DNA from: Nemophila menziesii
Lineage: Eukaryota > Streptophyta > Magnoliopsida > Boraginales > Hydrophyllaceae
Assembly: GCA_029959085.1 (NCBI GenBank)
Contig: JARWIR010000023.1
Span: forward strand, 9,065,860 to 9,129,859
Direction of reading: 5' to 3'
DNA length: 64,000 nt
Shown here: positions 11,881 to 24,273 of the stretch, one piece after another
How positions within the stretch are numbered: the stretch's first letter is position 1
Layout: the number at the start of each line of letters is the position of its first letter
Notes under the pieces: model-generated
What the model saw: the letters and a program-made list of their open reading frames with translations, nothing else
What the model was told of the DNA's origin: nothing
Databases searched by the model: none
Made by a program: the position numbers and the translations under genes

Positions 11881-12647
11881 CTATAAGCGATTGTTACCTT
11901 GGAGAAAATTAGCAGCAGTCTGTAAAGTGTTGTTTTGGTACTGAAAGTGTAGGCGAGGAGCCCTAGGAATAATGTCCATGGTGTAGTAGTTTTGATTGTG
12001 ATACCTCATCAAATTTTGTTGATGATATTGTGGTAAAAGTTTAGCCACCTGAGGCCTCACCAGAGTTGACAACATAAAACTTTTTTCAGTTGAATCATGT
12101 GAAGTAACTACTATATGTGATATCCTAATTAATTGTGCCACTTTAAGCAGTTGTTTCTTACTTTTTAGTTTATTGTATTAATGTGCAATTTAATTACTAT
12201 AGATAATTTGTTTGTACTTTCATATTAAAAGTTGTGGTTTTTAAGTTTTAATTTAAAACTCACATTATATGGGTGGTCGTGGTTCTCTCTATAAGTCTAT
12301 AAGTCTATTAAGATGTCTTTTTCTGTTTTTTTTGTTTTTGATTTCTCTCTATTCTTTATTACGCTGCTCCAACCACATGGGAGCAGCTCGTTCAAAATGT
12401 GCTTACTGGTTTTGTTGTTTACCGCAGATTTGGTGTTCCGTGTGATTATTTGTGTTAGTGTATTTTTCTGATCCTTAATTGTTGCTTGGTGCTTGGTTAG
12501 TTTCCTATCTTTCATCTTGGTTGAAGTTTCCAGTAAAGTAACTAGGTTGAGTACAAATGAGTGACCTGGTGAGACACCATTAAATTCAACTTTATTTTTC
12601 CTCAAGGATTTGCTGTTTAACATAGTCAAGGTTTCTTCACAAAACAA
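11881..12647 (-). pseudogene. Two unrecognised minus-strand open frames (unit A2)
   Basis: Counterpart of 5685-6410. The open frames run 12647-12297 and 12141-11881. The second extends further than in A1 because the ~27-bp deletion is absent. Product unrecognised. Confidence 0.3.
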
Positions 12648-14521
12648 TCATACAAGTTTCAAAAGTGTGTTGAATTTGGGTTCTTATAGTTTTATAAAGC
12701 CATATTTAGGTGTAAGTTGTAAATATGGTTTTTAAGAGCATGTATTACTCATGACAAAAAAAAAAGAAAAAAAAAATGTATTACACAAAAGTAGCTTTGG
12801 TCGTGATAAAACAAGAAAGATCAGAGAATATGCACATAGTATAGTACATGCACGGAGAACTTCAAGAATATAAATTAGGATAAACTTGAAATATAACAAA
12901 TGTGAGATAAGAAATATACATAATAACCATATGGGTTAGCTCAACTGTCCAGAGCCTTGGCTTGGTTACTCTTTTAGACGCTACAGATTAGAACTATGTC
13001 AATGACACCGGGTCTAAAAGTAACTCTTCCATGTAACTAAAAAGAAAATTACTTATAAAACAAACTGCTCCAAATATAAAATTGTGAGCTTATATGAATG
13101 AGTACATAATTTTTTCTGAGTTGATTTTTAAAAAGGTCAAAAAACATTCTCTTATTCTCAACAAGTCTAAATTTTAAACCATCAATGGGTTATATTTATA
13201 TTTGCAATGGGTTGGGAGTTTTTTTATGGGTTACGTATTTTTGGGTTGTGTATATTTTCCTAATGAGTTGTGTATATTTATCAACAGATTACATGTGATA
13301 CTTATTAGGCAACAATTTTTTTATAAAGATGTGCTTAAAACCCAATTTTTGTTAACACGATGAATGAATTTTTACCTTACTGAGCTCTTGATGAGTGCAT
13401 TGAATTCAAATGATTATTTTCGTCCATACGATTATAAAGAAGTTAGGAACTCGGAGTATAAGAAACTTGCTTGTTCAATACATTAACGATAGCCAACGAA
13501 CCCTCTTCTCTTATTTTCTATAGATTTTGATCCAATAGATATTGGAAACCTCTTCTAAACATCCAAAATCCACATGTCTTACTATATACTTATTTTGGAA
13601 CAAAAAGAACTAACTTATGAGAGGCCCATAATATTTAGAAAAAAAATTAGTACTATATATATGAAAGCTCAGAGATTATGAGATTTTGATCCAACAAATA
13701 TTGGAGACCTCATAGATTCAGCGTTCAGTTTTCAAGTGTGTGCGGCTATGAAAACTCAAAAGTTATGAAAACTCAAAAGTTGAGATCGGTGTTTTGATGG
13801 TGTTGGTGGGAAACTTAGGCGACGCCATTAGTGGAGGTCAGCAATAATGATTTAAAGCTTATTGCTAGGATTTTATGTGTGGTGGTTAGACGGTTCAGCG
13901 TTGGTTTGTTGTTCGAGCAGTTCTGCTAGAGAATGTCGTGTGAAATTATGAAAGTTCGGTTAACCATGGCGCTTAGAGAATTCAAAAAGAAGATGACATC
14001 CACCTCCCAGCTTGCCGACGTAATCCGTAAGTCAGTGATTTTTTTTCTTTTCCTTACTTAGTTTGTAGCTTTATTCTTTCTTTTTATTAATAATGAATAT
14101 AGAGAAAAGTTTATTATATTTATGTGAGAAAAAAGACCCCATGGATACTCAGTAATTTGCGTTTTAGAAAAATACATACCAAGGTTTTAAAAGTGGACAA
14201 ACGGGTACACAACATTATATTTTTTGCCTTCCGTTAGTACCCGATGTTAATTCTAATGTTAAGTGATGACGTGGTAGGGAAAAAACAGTTATTTCACAAC
14301 TAAAAAAATTTATAATTTAATAAATAAGTTGTGAATCTGAATGTCCAATTTTGAAAAATTGGGAATCTATTTGTCAAATTCAAAACATTGGGTATTCAGG
14401 AGGTCTTTTTCCCTAAAACAATAAGGGAGCAATCAACATAATTATCTTCACCGAACATAATAATAATATCTAGAAAAGTTACGTCTAATATAAATGATAT
14501 AATAAATAATAATATACTTAT
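12648..14521. other. AT-rich non-coding part of unit A2
   Basis: Counterpart of 6411-8294 with the same SINE-like piece (12935-13040) and exon-like segment (near 13950-14025). Nothing else supported. Confidence 0.4.
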
Positions 14522-16222
14522 GACATTGTTCAAACTAGACGTGGGGAATATTATTTCATCGCTATTGTAGATGATCTCACTAGGTTTGGTTATATTTATT
14601 TGATTTTTTTTGTAAATCTGGAGCATTGAGATGTTTTATGATATTTGTCAATGAAGCAGAAAACCAGTTCGAGTGGAAGGTAAAAACCTTAAGGACCGAC
14701 CGTGGACGTGAATATCTATAATATTAATTTAAATAACCTTGTGATGAAAAGGGGATAGTAAGATATCTTCCTATCCACAACAACCGAATGGTGTGGCTGA
14801 AAGAAGGAATGGAACAATCCTAGAAATGGTTAGGTCTATGATGGCACAAACTAATCTTCCAATATCTTATTAGGAAGATGCATTGCTTAACGGTATTTAT
14901 ATACTTAACCGAGTACCCACAAAGACAATTCCATCTACTCCTTATGAATTTGGACAGGTAAGAAACCTAACCTTTCATACTTGTGACCCTGGGTGTCGGC
15001 AAGATATGTTCATGACCTATCTCATAAATATGGAAAGTTAGCTCCAAGAGTCAAGAAGCGTATCTTTGTAAGATTGCCAAAGAACTCCAAAGGTTACGTG
15101 TTTATTGGTGAACACGACGGTGACGGTCTTACCAAAATTGCGTCAAGACATATCACATTTTTAGAAAATGATTTCCCTAGCAGAGGTGAGGTTAATAGAA
15201 ATTATGTTTTATGTGAATTTAATTATACTCCAAAGATGATATGGAAACAAATATGACACCTAATTAGCTAACACATACTCAAGAAGTAAATACTGACACT
15301 ACTCCACATCATGAGACAGAAGAAACAATTGCATCATCTAGTAATCCTATTTCTCACGATTCTCAACCTAAGAGAAGTTCTAGAGTTTTAGTTCCTCTTC
15401 TTTGGAATAAAATCGAAGGAAAGGTCTTTATGATAACTCCACAAGATGTGAAAAGAACCTCGAACAGTAAGTACAAATCTTCCATGTCCTGCTAAGAATG
15501 AACGAAGTAAAGAAATGGATGAAGAAATGGAGTGGATGAAGAAAATCCAGGTTTGGGAACTGGTTGATTTCCCAAAAGGACGTAAGACGATTGGGAATAA
15601 ATGAGTTCTCAAAATAAAAATAAAGCTTCACAATTATATTGAGAGGTATAAATCTCACTTTATAGCGAAAGGTTATACTCAACGGGAAGGAATAGATTTT
15701 GAGGAAACTTTTTCTCTTTGTTGTTAGATTTACCTCGTTACGTATTATTTTTTCTATTGCAGCATATCTCAATCTCGATTTTCACCTAATAGATGTTAAA
15801 ACTTCATTTCATAAAGTTATTTCATCACTGATTTGAAATGATAAGTGAAGACCATTGTGTTATGTAAGGTGTTCCAAGAAAAAATAGTGATTTTATCTTT
15901 ATATGTGGATGAAATCCTATTAGATAAGAATGATAAAGAGTTTAGCTTCTCAATTTTACATGAAAGATATGGAATAATCAAATTATATTCTTGGTGTTAA
16001 TATTCACAAATATAGGTCTAGACATCTATTATCTTTATCTTAAGAACCTTACATCATGAATATACTTGAGCGCTTTAGTATGAGTAAGTGAAATGTCATT
16101 GATACTTTTGTAGCAAAAAGAATAAACTTAAGTCTTGACATGTATCATAGCACTCCAGAAGAGAAACATAATATATCTACGAGAACCATATTCTAGTGCC
16201 ATTGGTAGTCTTATGTATGAGA
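14522..16222 (+). pseudogene. Ty1/copia pol relic (unit A2)
   Basis: Same relic as 8295-9993. The 87-codon connector frame at 14993-15256 has the same translation as in A1, and the shared disruptions, such as an extra T breaking the frame after the EETFS motif, are identical. Copy B lacks that extra T. This near-identity contrasts with the clear divergence of the flanking parts of the units. Confidence 0.85.
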
Positions 16223-16232
16223 GACACTTTGG

Positions 16233-16347
16233 ACTCGGAAACATTTTGAATCCAATAAGATTCGATCCCAAGACCTCTTGGTCTCTACGTATTAGTCTAA
16301 CAACTAGACAACCTATCGATCTTAACTCACATGTATGTTTCACATAA
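16233..16347 (-). repeat. tRNA-like / SINE-head piece (unit A2)
   Basis: Counterpart of 10004-10118; box B complement at 16259-16269 and box A complement near 16294-16310. Confidence 0.4.
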
Positions 16348-16761
16348 AAAGAAGAAGTTATTTTCGCTATTCTCTACATAGTGATAAGGTCACTCACCTT
16401 ACACCAACGAACCCCGTTTCTCTTCATTTCTATCACAAACAGTTGTTATTCATTCTTATCAAACCATTGTAAGTTCATTTATATCTTTATTCACAAGATT
16501 TGATTTTTAACCTAAAATGCGTATTAGGCCTAGTTTAATTTTGTGTCCCGTTAACCTTTTGAAGGTTAATTTTTGGGTTTAATGGTGATGATCAAGAAAA
16601 AAATTGTTAATGGGTGTTTTAAATTATTGTATCTTTTAATAGGATGCATTATTAACATTTATTATGGGTTTTACTTAGAATGAACTCTGAATTTTCCTAT
16701 CAAGGTTTGCAACATAATTCTACTACTCATATACGTAAGAGGCCTCAACTTTCCCTAATTG

Positions 16762-16763
<2 letters not shown>

Positions 16764-16798
<35 letters not shown>

Positions 16799-16820
16799 CT
16801 CTCTATCTCTCTCTTTCTCT
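16764..16820. repeat. (CT)n microsatellite
   Basis: A CT dinucleotide run with a few A interruptions, expanded relative to the same site in A1 (10546-10579) and B (41511-41538). Confidence 0.95.
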
Positions 16821-18059
16821 CATGTATTAATGTGTATTTATATGGTTGTAATTATATATTAAAGGCAAACTCAATTATCCAATGCGTTCGTGTATGTAAC
16901 CCAACATGTTATTTTCATTGTATTGTATTAGTTTAGAAACAATAATTAGTCAGATATGCAACGTCTTATTATGAGTCCAGGGTATACTTAGAAATTTTGT
17001 TTGTGGACGCTATAATATTTAAAGGATTTTAGTTAGTTGGATGAGGTGAAGTAGGGTGGGGATTTTATTTAGAATTTAGCTATTAAATATAATTTTTATT
17101 CAATTTTGGTAAAGTTATTGTGTAAAATGTAATATCCTATATATAAAAAAAATTATAATATGTTGAAAAATTATTTGAAAAACTTTATTCTCTAATCATT
17201 CTAAAAAATTATTTTATAAGCGTCAACTGTTAAAAGGTCCAAAACTAAATTTTCTCATTTTTAATGGGTTTTAAGTTTTTTTCCTTCCGCAAATGGTCAA
17301 ATTTTTAATGGGATATCTTTGTTTTTATAATAAGTTACGATTTTATGTAATGGTTTATACAAATTTTTTAAAGGGTCACGTGTATTATTTTTTATAGATT
17401 AAAAATATTTCTTAAAGGGTATGTTTAATAATAAGTGTAAACTTTATTAGCTAACAATATTCTTGTAAAGACATTTGAATCAATAACCAATAAATACTTA
17501 CATAACATAATTTGGACTCATGAACAACCCATATATCACGACGAAGGGATCACTTGGTGGGATTAACAACAGAGAAATAGCCGATAAAAAGATATATAAC
17601 AAGCAACTAAGATATATGTGTGTATGTATATATTAATATATATCAATGTCGGTAAGCAACCTCATATAAACCTCGATTAGTAAAATACTGATAATTTGTA
17701 CAGGGATATGTGGACCAAAACAATAATATTTCATAGTATTCAAAATTTATACATTACCATAACATCAACGTAAAAATCTATAAATGGTCAAGTAAAAAAT
17801 AACAAAGGAAATGTCATCAATAACGTGAGTAAAGATGAATAGTTATGTATTACTTAAATATACTTAACTAAATACCGTTTGATGTTTTTTTCTTGGTTTC
17901 TTATGTTTCTATGTAAAGAAATTAATTATATGGTAAATTACACCATTTATCTTTCAGTACGTTGGTGGTCCAGGCTTGCTTTCACACACAACGAATAATC
18001 ACACAGGGATATACATGCCTCCACATGCATATTCCCAATTAAATTTAGAACTAGGTTAC
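16821..18059. other. End of unit A2 and flank before element R
   Basis: AT-rich; no gene supported. After the unit boundary (17573) the sequence is unique to the right flank. Near 17957-18059 an acceptor-like 'tatctttcag' is followed by an open stretch with YVGGPGLLSHTT and MPPHAYSQLNLELGY, which could be an exon remnant into which element R inserted. It is also present in copy B (42703-42805). Family not recognised. Confidence 0.35.
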
Positions 18060-19634
18060 CGGTGTCTCTTGGTGTGTTATAAAATAACACCCCCATATAG
18101 GAAGGACACGTATCGCAAGTGTACAGATTGTCCAAGTAATATCCGGTAATCGGGAATTGGATCTGAGGAACGGATTGGATATGACTTTAGATGTTATGTA
18201 ATAAGTGTGTGTAGATGTTATATGATGCGGAAAATAAAATAGATAAATATATGTTTTGATTTTATTTAAGGACTAAAGTGAAAATAATGTAAAATACTAA
18301 ATTAACTAATGCAAATAAATAAGATGCAAGAAAATAAAATATGAGTAGACGCAAGGATGAGAAATAGTACTTGAGTTTCGCAAGGGTTTCGCCTATATCT
18401 ATTCAATCAATGTTCTCGTTTAAGAGTCGAATTGGTAATTAATAATAGTCGGGATTCGAGTTTCTCCTAACCCCCATCAGGGTGGACTTAGAAGCTATCC
18501 TAGGGTATTACGAACCCCGTCAGGGTGATTATAAGCTACCTTTGAATGTTCAAGTGTTTAACCCAAACGGCTATAAGAAAACTAATTCCGCCAGGATCAA
18601 TAATTTATATCTTACATCTATTACCTAGTTCAGTAATTAAACCCCCCGTCAAGGTGATCATTATGCCATTATAATGAATAGCTTAATTACTAATTCCTAT
18701 TTTTGATTCATGACTTCAAAAACAGTAAATAAATTCACGATAATAGAAAATACTAATTTACCCAATTCAATTTAAATCTTTCAATCCCAAATTCAAAAAC
18801 ATTAATTAAATAAATTGGGGCTCAGCCCATTAAAGCGATTCTCAAGCACAAATGAGTTTAGCTCATAATTGAAATTAAAACTAAAGAAATAAAATTAAAG
18901 GAACTCATGTTTTATAGTAAGAAAAATAAATAAAACCTAATTAAGAGGTTGTTGAATTGATTGTTGGTCGAAGAATTACTTCTCCAGCTTCAGCTTTTTC
19001 TTTTCTCTTGCTTTTGGCTTTTCTCTCTAACGTTCTGCCTTTTGTAAAATGAATTGTGTGTAAAAATAAAGTCAAAAGGCCTATATACACTAATAAAATC
19101 GGACTTGGGCTTATTTTAAATAATTTAATGAAATATTAAATGACCCAAGTCCACTCTTCAAGTGCAAATCATGTAACTGGGGTACACCATCCACTAAAAC
19201 GACTGTAACTTTCTCAATTTAACTTCAAATTGACTCATTCAACTTGCTATTTTTTTGTAACTCGATAAGGAACGAATCAACTCAGTGGCTGAATGCATGT
19301 TTAAGTGGCTCAAAATCTGCAATTATCATCAGCCTTCCAGAGTTGTAGCTCCAGTTTGTCAACTCTTTGGGATATTTTTTCTCGCCTTCGACTTCTTTAC
19401 ACGATCTAAGACTCCCGATCTTAATTTATCGCTTTGCTAGTATTAAATACCTACAAAATTTACACCAAAACAAACCATTTAACATGCAAAAGTTTAATAA
19501 ATGAAAAATACTAAAATCTAAGGAGGAAAAATTATATATAATAATTTAATCCTAAAAGTCTATCGAATTAGTCAAATAATCACCTAAAATGATGTCTCCT
19601 AAGGGCATATAATTAGAGCAAACGAGGAGATATC
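18060..19634 (-). mobile_element. Element R, 3' LTR, copy A
   Basis: Athila-type LTR on the minus strand, 1575 bp. The outer edge reads as a slightly mutated TGGTGTCTC (plus strand) and the inner edge as GATATCA, so in element sense it runs TGATGTCTCC to ACCA. It is similar over its length to the LTRs of T, Q and S, including the iterated CCCCGTCAGGGTGA motif (18470-18660) and the 46-nt hairpin at its 5' end (19589-19634). Confidence 0.85.
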
Positions 19635-21165
19635 AAGACCTCCAAATAAAACCTTTGTCGTCTCGACAAAGTAAACTTACAAACAAAGGTCTAAGGTGAA
19701 TGCAGAGATGCAAAAGCTAGTAAATACACCCAAAGCAATACTTAAAATAAATCTCATATAACAAACATTAGGAATTAATATACAGATACACTTATCATGC
19801 AAAATCAAACACAAATAATATCAATCTTAAAATTAACTTCATAATGCTAGAAGGTTACACTTCTACTTATATCAATATGATGGCTATAGGGTGTTCATTG
19901 ATCCACACTCGCTTTGAATGCTCCACTTAGTATACTCCCTATTAGCTGATTTATAAACTCACTATGCACCTAAGAATCCTGAGGACTTTATGGTTTTAGC
20001 GTAGGCTTAGGGACAGTGGTGGTATGTATATTTGGTAAATTTGAAGTGAGCTTTTGGCTCTCTCCTCACTTACCATCAACAACTATCCACAAGTTTGAGT
20101 TTACACTTGAATAATGTTCTCACTCAACCCATTTGATAAACTAATTTAGCATCCCTAAGTTAACCCAATATAGACTAAGATGATTTCCGAAAGTTTCCAC
20201 TTTTCCGGGTAAGTTATTCTTTCTTTTTCATTTTCAAATTCTTTTTTTTGTACAGAAGCTAACCAGGTTCCTGGTTTGTGATGATCGGGTTCCCGGTCCT
20301 TATTGTATTGACTTCTTCTTCTTTTTTTAAATCTCGGCAAAGGGTTACAAATAATAATATCATCTGAAATTGTGCCTTAATGTAAACACATATAGTTCCC
20401 TCCCAATATAATTTCCGAAATATGGTTCCACCACCCCAAACTCAAGCTTGAGACACGTCTCAGGATCGTGATTCAAGTGCGGGTCATTTGGAAAGGCCTA
20501 ATAAACTAAGGGGATATTGGATTATATCGTGGCGACAAAAGAAAAGGCTTTAAGGCTCAAAATTGGGCTAAGAAGGATTAAATTAATACAAGGGATAAAA
20601 GGCTAAAAAGGTCTCAAATGGCTTAACAAAGAACTGCCCCTATCATTTTCCTAGTTACATAGCTCGCCTCTAGTTCATACCTAATTGATTCTCTACTAAT
20701 TTGTATCTCACGTTCCACAAACCAAACATTTTCCTTAAGTATAAGTTTACTTCTTTTGCATTATTCATTAATTCTTCCTATCAATTAACTATGTTTGCAT
20801 GCAATTAAAGTGTGTTTTATACAAACTCCTAAAGTCCACTATTTACTATCATAGATTCATCAAAAGTATGCTTAATGGGTACATTTAAGATCTTCTATAG
20901 TCAACCACAACCCCTATTAATTTATTGAAAGCAATTAAAACACATAACACGTAAAAATGGGATGAGGCAACGAACCCCACTCCAAACTCAAAAATGAGTC
21001 GTGTGCCCACGACTCGAAAAGACTAAAGTAACTAAACTAATATACACTAAATTAGAAAGAGTTAGAAAACGTATCTCAACCAGCACTAGGCTGGTTACCA
21101 ATGTTGCGTCCAGGTTGGGCATCTTTTGTGAGGGTTGAGTAAATGACATGTTGCACATTGCTCAC
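19635..21165 (-). mobile_element. Element R, 3' internal end, copy A
   Basis: The 3' untranslated part of a minus-strand Athila-type element: a hairpin beside the LTR (19654-19670, tttgtcg with its complement), a purine-rich motif at 20428-20445, a palindrome pair at about 20264-20300, a second purine-rich motif at 20975-20991, and the conserved GAGTCGTG hairpin (20996-21015). It matches the equivalent part of element T. No open gag or pol. Cut at 21165, where the Q LTR begins in the opposite orientation. Confidence 0.75.
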
Positions 21166-22396
21166 TAATGTCTCCCTAAATGTTCTAATTTTATGCCCTT
21201 GGGAGACATAATTTTTGGTGTTTATTTGACTATTTAGATAGACTTTTGGTCTTAAAATTTAATAAATCGATTTTCCTCTTTTAATTCTAGTATTTTTGAT
21301 TTATTAAACTTTTGCGCGTACTATGGTTTGTTTTGAGTTAAAAGTTGTAGGTTTTGAATACTAGCTAGGAGTGGAAGGCAATAATAAAGTTAAAGACCGT
21401 GTAATGAAGTCAAAGCAAGAAGAAATATCCCGAAAGAATTTATTATTTTAAGCTGCAAATCTGGAAAGTTGTCAAAGATTGCTGATTCCGAGCCATCTAA
21501 GAGTGGATTTAGCCACTGACTTGTGAAGATAAAATGTGCCCCATTGAGTTACGGAACTTTAACAACTGGAATGAGGTCAATCCGAGTTGAACGAGCAGGT
21601 TAGAGCTGTTTTAGTGGAGGTGGTGCAGCAGTTACAAGATTTGGCCTTAATTAGTGGACTTGGGCTTTTCTAATATTCACTTAAACCTAAGTAAAATCCC
21701 TAGTCCGAATTTAGCACTATAAATATTCCTTTAGACCTCATTATTCAGCACCTCTCATTTTATTGTTCAATTAAAATCATCCTTAGGAGAGAGTGTCCAG
21801 AGAGAACGTCAAATCACAGCCAAACCCAATTCCTAATTAGGTTCTATCTTTTATTTATGTAATTAAAGAACATGAATTCTTTCTGTTTTAATTTAGTTTT
21901 TCGCATTAGTATGAGCTAATTTCATTAAGTGCTTGAGAATGCATAATGGGTTAATCCCAATTTGATTTCGTTTCATGTGTTTGAATTTGGGATAATTTTT
22001 ATTTAAATCAAATTGGGTAAATGGTATTTTTCTTTAATTTGCTTTTATTTACATTTATTGAATTCGCGACTCAATATTCGGATTTAGTATCTAGGTTGTT
22101 CCAATTAGTGGCGATTAGATCACCTTGACGGGGGGTCTGGGTACATAACTAATTAATGAACATATGTTAGAAATTATTTGACTTTGACGAGCTTAATTAA
22201 ACCTATGGCTAATTGGGTAGAATAGACTTAATCACTTGAAAGTGGACTATAATCACATTGACGGGGTTTGTATCACTTGAGAGTAGCTCCTTAGTCCACC
22301 TTGACGGGGGTAAGGAGAATTCAGAATCCCGACCAGTACATATTTACCGATCTGCCTCTTACACATGACATGAAATGAATGATAATTAGGTGAAAC
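21166..22396 (+). mobile_element. Element Q 5' LTR, truncated, copy A
   Basis: Same sequence as 45913-47201. The first base group is mutated (TAATG for TGATG). It stops at 22396 within ...aaacccttgc and jumps to a minus-strand LTR. A TATAAATA box lies near 21719. The rest of Q is deleted here. Confidence 0.85.
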
Positions 22397-22710
22397 CCTT
22401 GCAGATTTCATTCTCCACTAATTACTTATTCGAATCAATTATTCTCGCCTTTGACTTTAACGCTTAATCCAAGACTTTATTTCCGGTTTCTTCTACTTTT
22501 CTTGATAATCCATAAAATCATAAACCTAATAACTTTACACTAAAAATAAACGAATTAACGCATAAAAGCTCTAGATCACAAATAATCCAAATTCAAGGGA
22601 AGAAATCGTAATATGACCAAATAAGATTAAAAGTCTAGTAAACAAGTCAAATAATCACCTACTTTGATGTCTCCTAAGGGCATATAATTAGAAAAATACA
22701 GGAGACATCA
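22397..22710 (-). mobile_element. Truncated LTR of an S-type element
   Basis: The last ~314 bp (plus-strand orientation) of the LTR seen complete at 61272-62826, ending in ggagacatca at 22710. It matches 62514-62826 closely. Its left end is a deletion junction with the Q LTR. Confidence 0.8.
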
Positions 22711-23222
22711 TTTACATGAAGAGATAACCGAGGTTGTGGCAGATTTAAAGTCATATGGATAGGGACGAAGAATAGCCTAAGATTACGAACAAGTCTGAGA
22801 CTCAAAGAAGATTAAACCACCAACAAAACCATCTATTATATGTCCTCTAAAACTTGAATAGAAACCTTTACTATCTCATTTTAGGTATGTTTATTTGGGA
22901 AAAAATGATATATTACATGTTATTTTTTCCGCTAATTTGATAGGTCCTCAAGAGGAAAACTTGTTACATGTGCTTCGAGCTAACAAGGAGGCAACTGGGT
23001 GGACTATTGCTGACATCAAAGGCATTAATCCTACCATTTTCCAACACAAGATCATTCTTAACAATGAGAAGGCACGATCAATTAAGGGCCAAAGGAGACT
23101 TACGTCGATAATGAAAGAAGTAGCGAGAAAATAAGTTATGAAGTAGTTGGATGCTAGGATTATATTCTACATATTCAACAGGGAACGGGTGAGCCCAGAT
23201 CAATGTGTTCCAAATAAGGGAT
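22711..23222 (+). pseudogene. Athila-like protease-RT linker and RT start, fragment 1
   Basis: Decayed pol fragment. After a frame with stops (KPSIICP block) comes RYVYLGKND, then [20 protein letters not shown] and an ADIKGINP motif. These align with the N-terminal RT region of element P (52900-53290). A stop follows at EVARK, and the frame decays through WVSP to about 23222. The catalytic RT motifs are absent. It is the older sequence into which an S-type minus-strand element inserted at 22710/22711. Confidence 0.8.
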
Positions 23223-23980
23223 AACGGAGTTAAATTGAAAAAGTTACAGCTATTTTAGTTGTGGGTGTACACCAGTTACGGGATTATGATATGAAGAGTG
23301 GACTTGGGCCATTCAATATTTTATTTACACACTTAATATAAGTCGAGTATAAAGAGACCTTTTGACTTTAACTTTACACACAACTCAATTTACAAAAGTC
23401 AGAACATCAGAGAGAAAAGACAAAAGCAAGAGGAGAGAAGAAACTAAAATTTTAGAAGTGATTCTTCCAACAACAGTCAATTCAACAACTCTTAAATTAG
23501 GTTCTTATTATTTATTTATGTAAAACAATGAGTTCCTTTATTTTTATTTCTTAAGTTTTAATTTTTATTATGAGCTAAATACTTTAAGTGCTTGAGAATC
23601 GCTTTAATGGGTTGAGCCCCAGTGTATTTAGTTAATGATTTTGAATTTGGGATTAAAAGATTCAATCAGAATTGGGTAATTAGTATTTTCTATTATCGTG
23701 AATTTATCTACTGTCTTTGAAGTCATGAATCAAAAATAGGAATTAGTGACTAAGCTATTTATTATAGTGGCGTAATGATAACCTTGACAGGGGGTTTAAT
23801 AACTGAACTATGTAATAGATGTAAGATATAAATTATTGATCCTGACAGACTTAGTTAATCTTGTAACCCATTGGGTAAAACACTTTAACATTCAAACGTA
23901 GCTTATTATCACCCTAATGGGGTTTGTAATACCCTAGGATAGCTCCTAAGTCCACCCTGACCGGAGTTAGGAGAAACTCG
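23223..23980 (+). mobile_element. Truncated Athila-type LTR (plus), fragment 1
   Basis: Starts mid-LTR (gttaaattgaaaaagttaca) directly after the pol fragment and runs to about 23980, where it meets the MULE relic. It contains the CCCTGACGGGG-type motifs near 23783, 23910 and 23957. Matches 63346-64000. Confidence 0.8.
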
Positions 23981-24061
23981 AAAACTATATATTTATAACC
24001 ATCAAAGAAAAAAAATCTGTTAGTATTCTTTACAAAAACTATATATTTATAACCATCAAAG
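23981..24061. repeat. 27-bp duplicated filler at the duplication junction
   Basis: The 27 bp at 23981-24007 recur at 24035-24061, 54 bp downstream. The first copy sits exactly between the LTR fragment and the MULE relic, as expected of a templated insertion made during break repair. Confidence 0.75.
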
Positions 24062-24273
24062 ATAACCAACCTTTTGTCTATCAGATATGAAAGTCCATTC
24101 TTGTTGATTACTTATACCAAGATCTTGTACCAAAAAGTTAAAAAACCATCTCCAAGAGTTACTATCCTCTTTCTCTGCTAGGTAATACACAATTGAGAAT
24201 ATACAGTTGTTCCCATAAATTCCAACTGCTGTTAAAATCACACCTGGATGTGGACCTTTTAGGTGTCATCCAT
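24006..24273 (-). pseudogene. MULE transposase gene, copy B, part split off by element T
   Basis: Carries the NSWRWFFNFLVQDLG and FISDRQK blocks of the catalytic core. The rest of the gene lies at 33348-35330, beyond the element T insertion. The exons downstream of the first intron, present in copy A (1385-2121), are missing here. Confidence 0.85.
24269..24273. repeat. Target-site duplication of element T, left
   Basis: tccat, identical to 33348-33352. Confidence 0.95.

Larger units (their letters stand above)
11350..17572. repeat. 6-kb tandem unit, copy A2
   Basis: Second unit, 228 bp longer than A1, mainly because it keeps a ~240-bp block at about 11566-11805 missing from A1 and from copy B. 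It has private deletions of its own, for example about 30 bp near 14332 and about 25 bp near 17193. From about 14420 to 16330 it is almost identical to A1 (8190-10100), while the left half of A1 resembles the unit in copy B more. Confidence 0.9.
2127..22396. repeat. Segmental duplication, copy A
   Basis: Homologous in the same orientation to 24006-47201. Allowing for one extra 6-kb unit here (6223 bp) and element T plus its target duplication in the other copy (9079 bp), the two match in length (about 14.05 versus 14.12 kb). It spans the MULE relic, the 6-kb unit, element R and the start of the Q LTR. Copies differ by single bases and small indels, a few percent where compared by eye. Confidence 0.9.
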
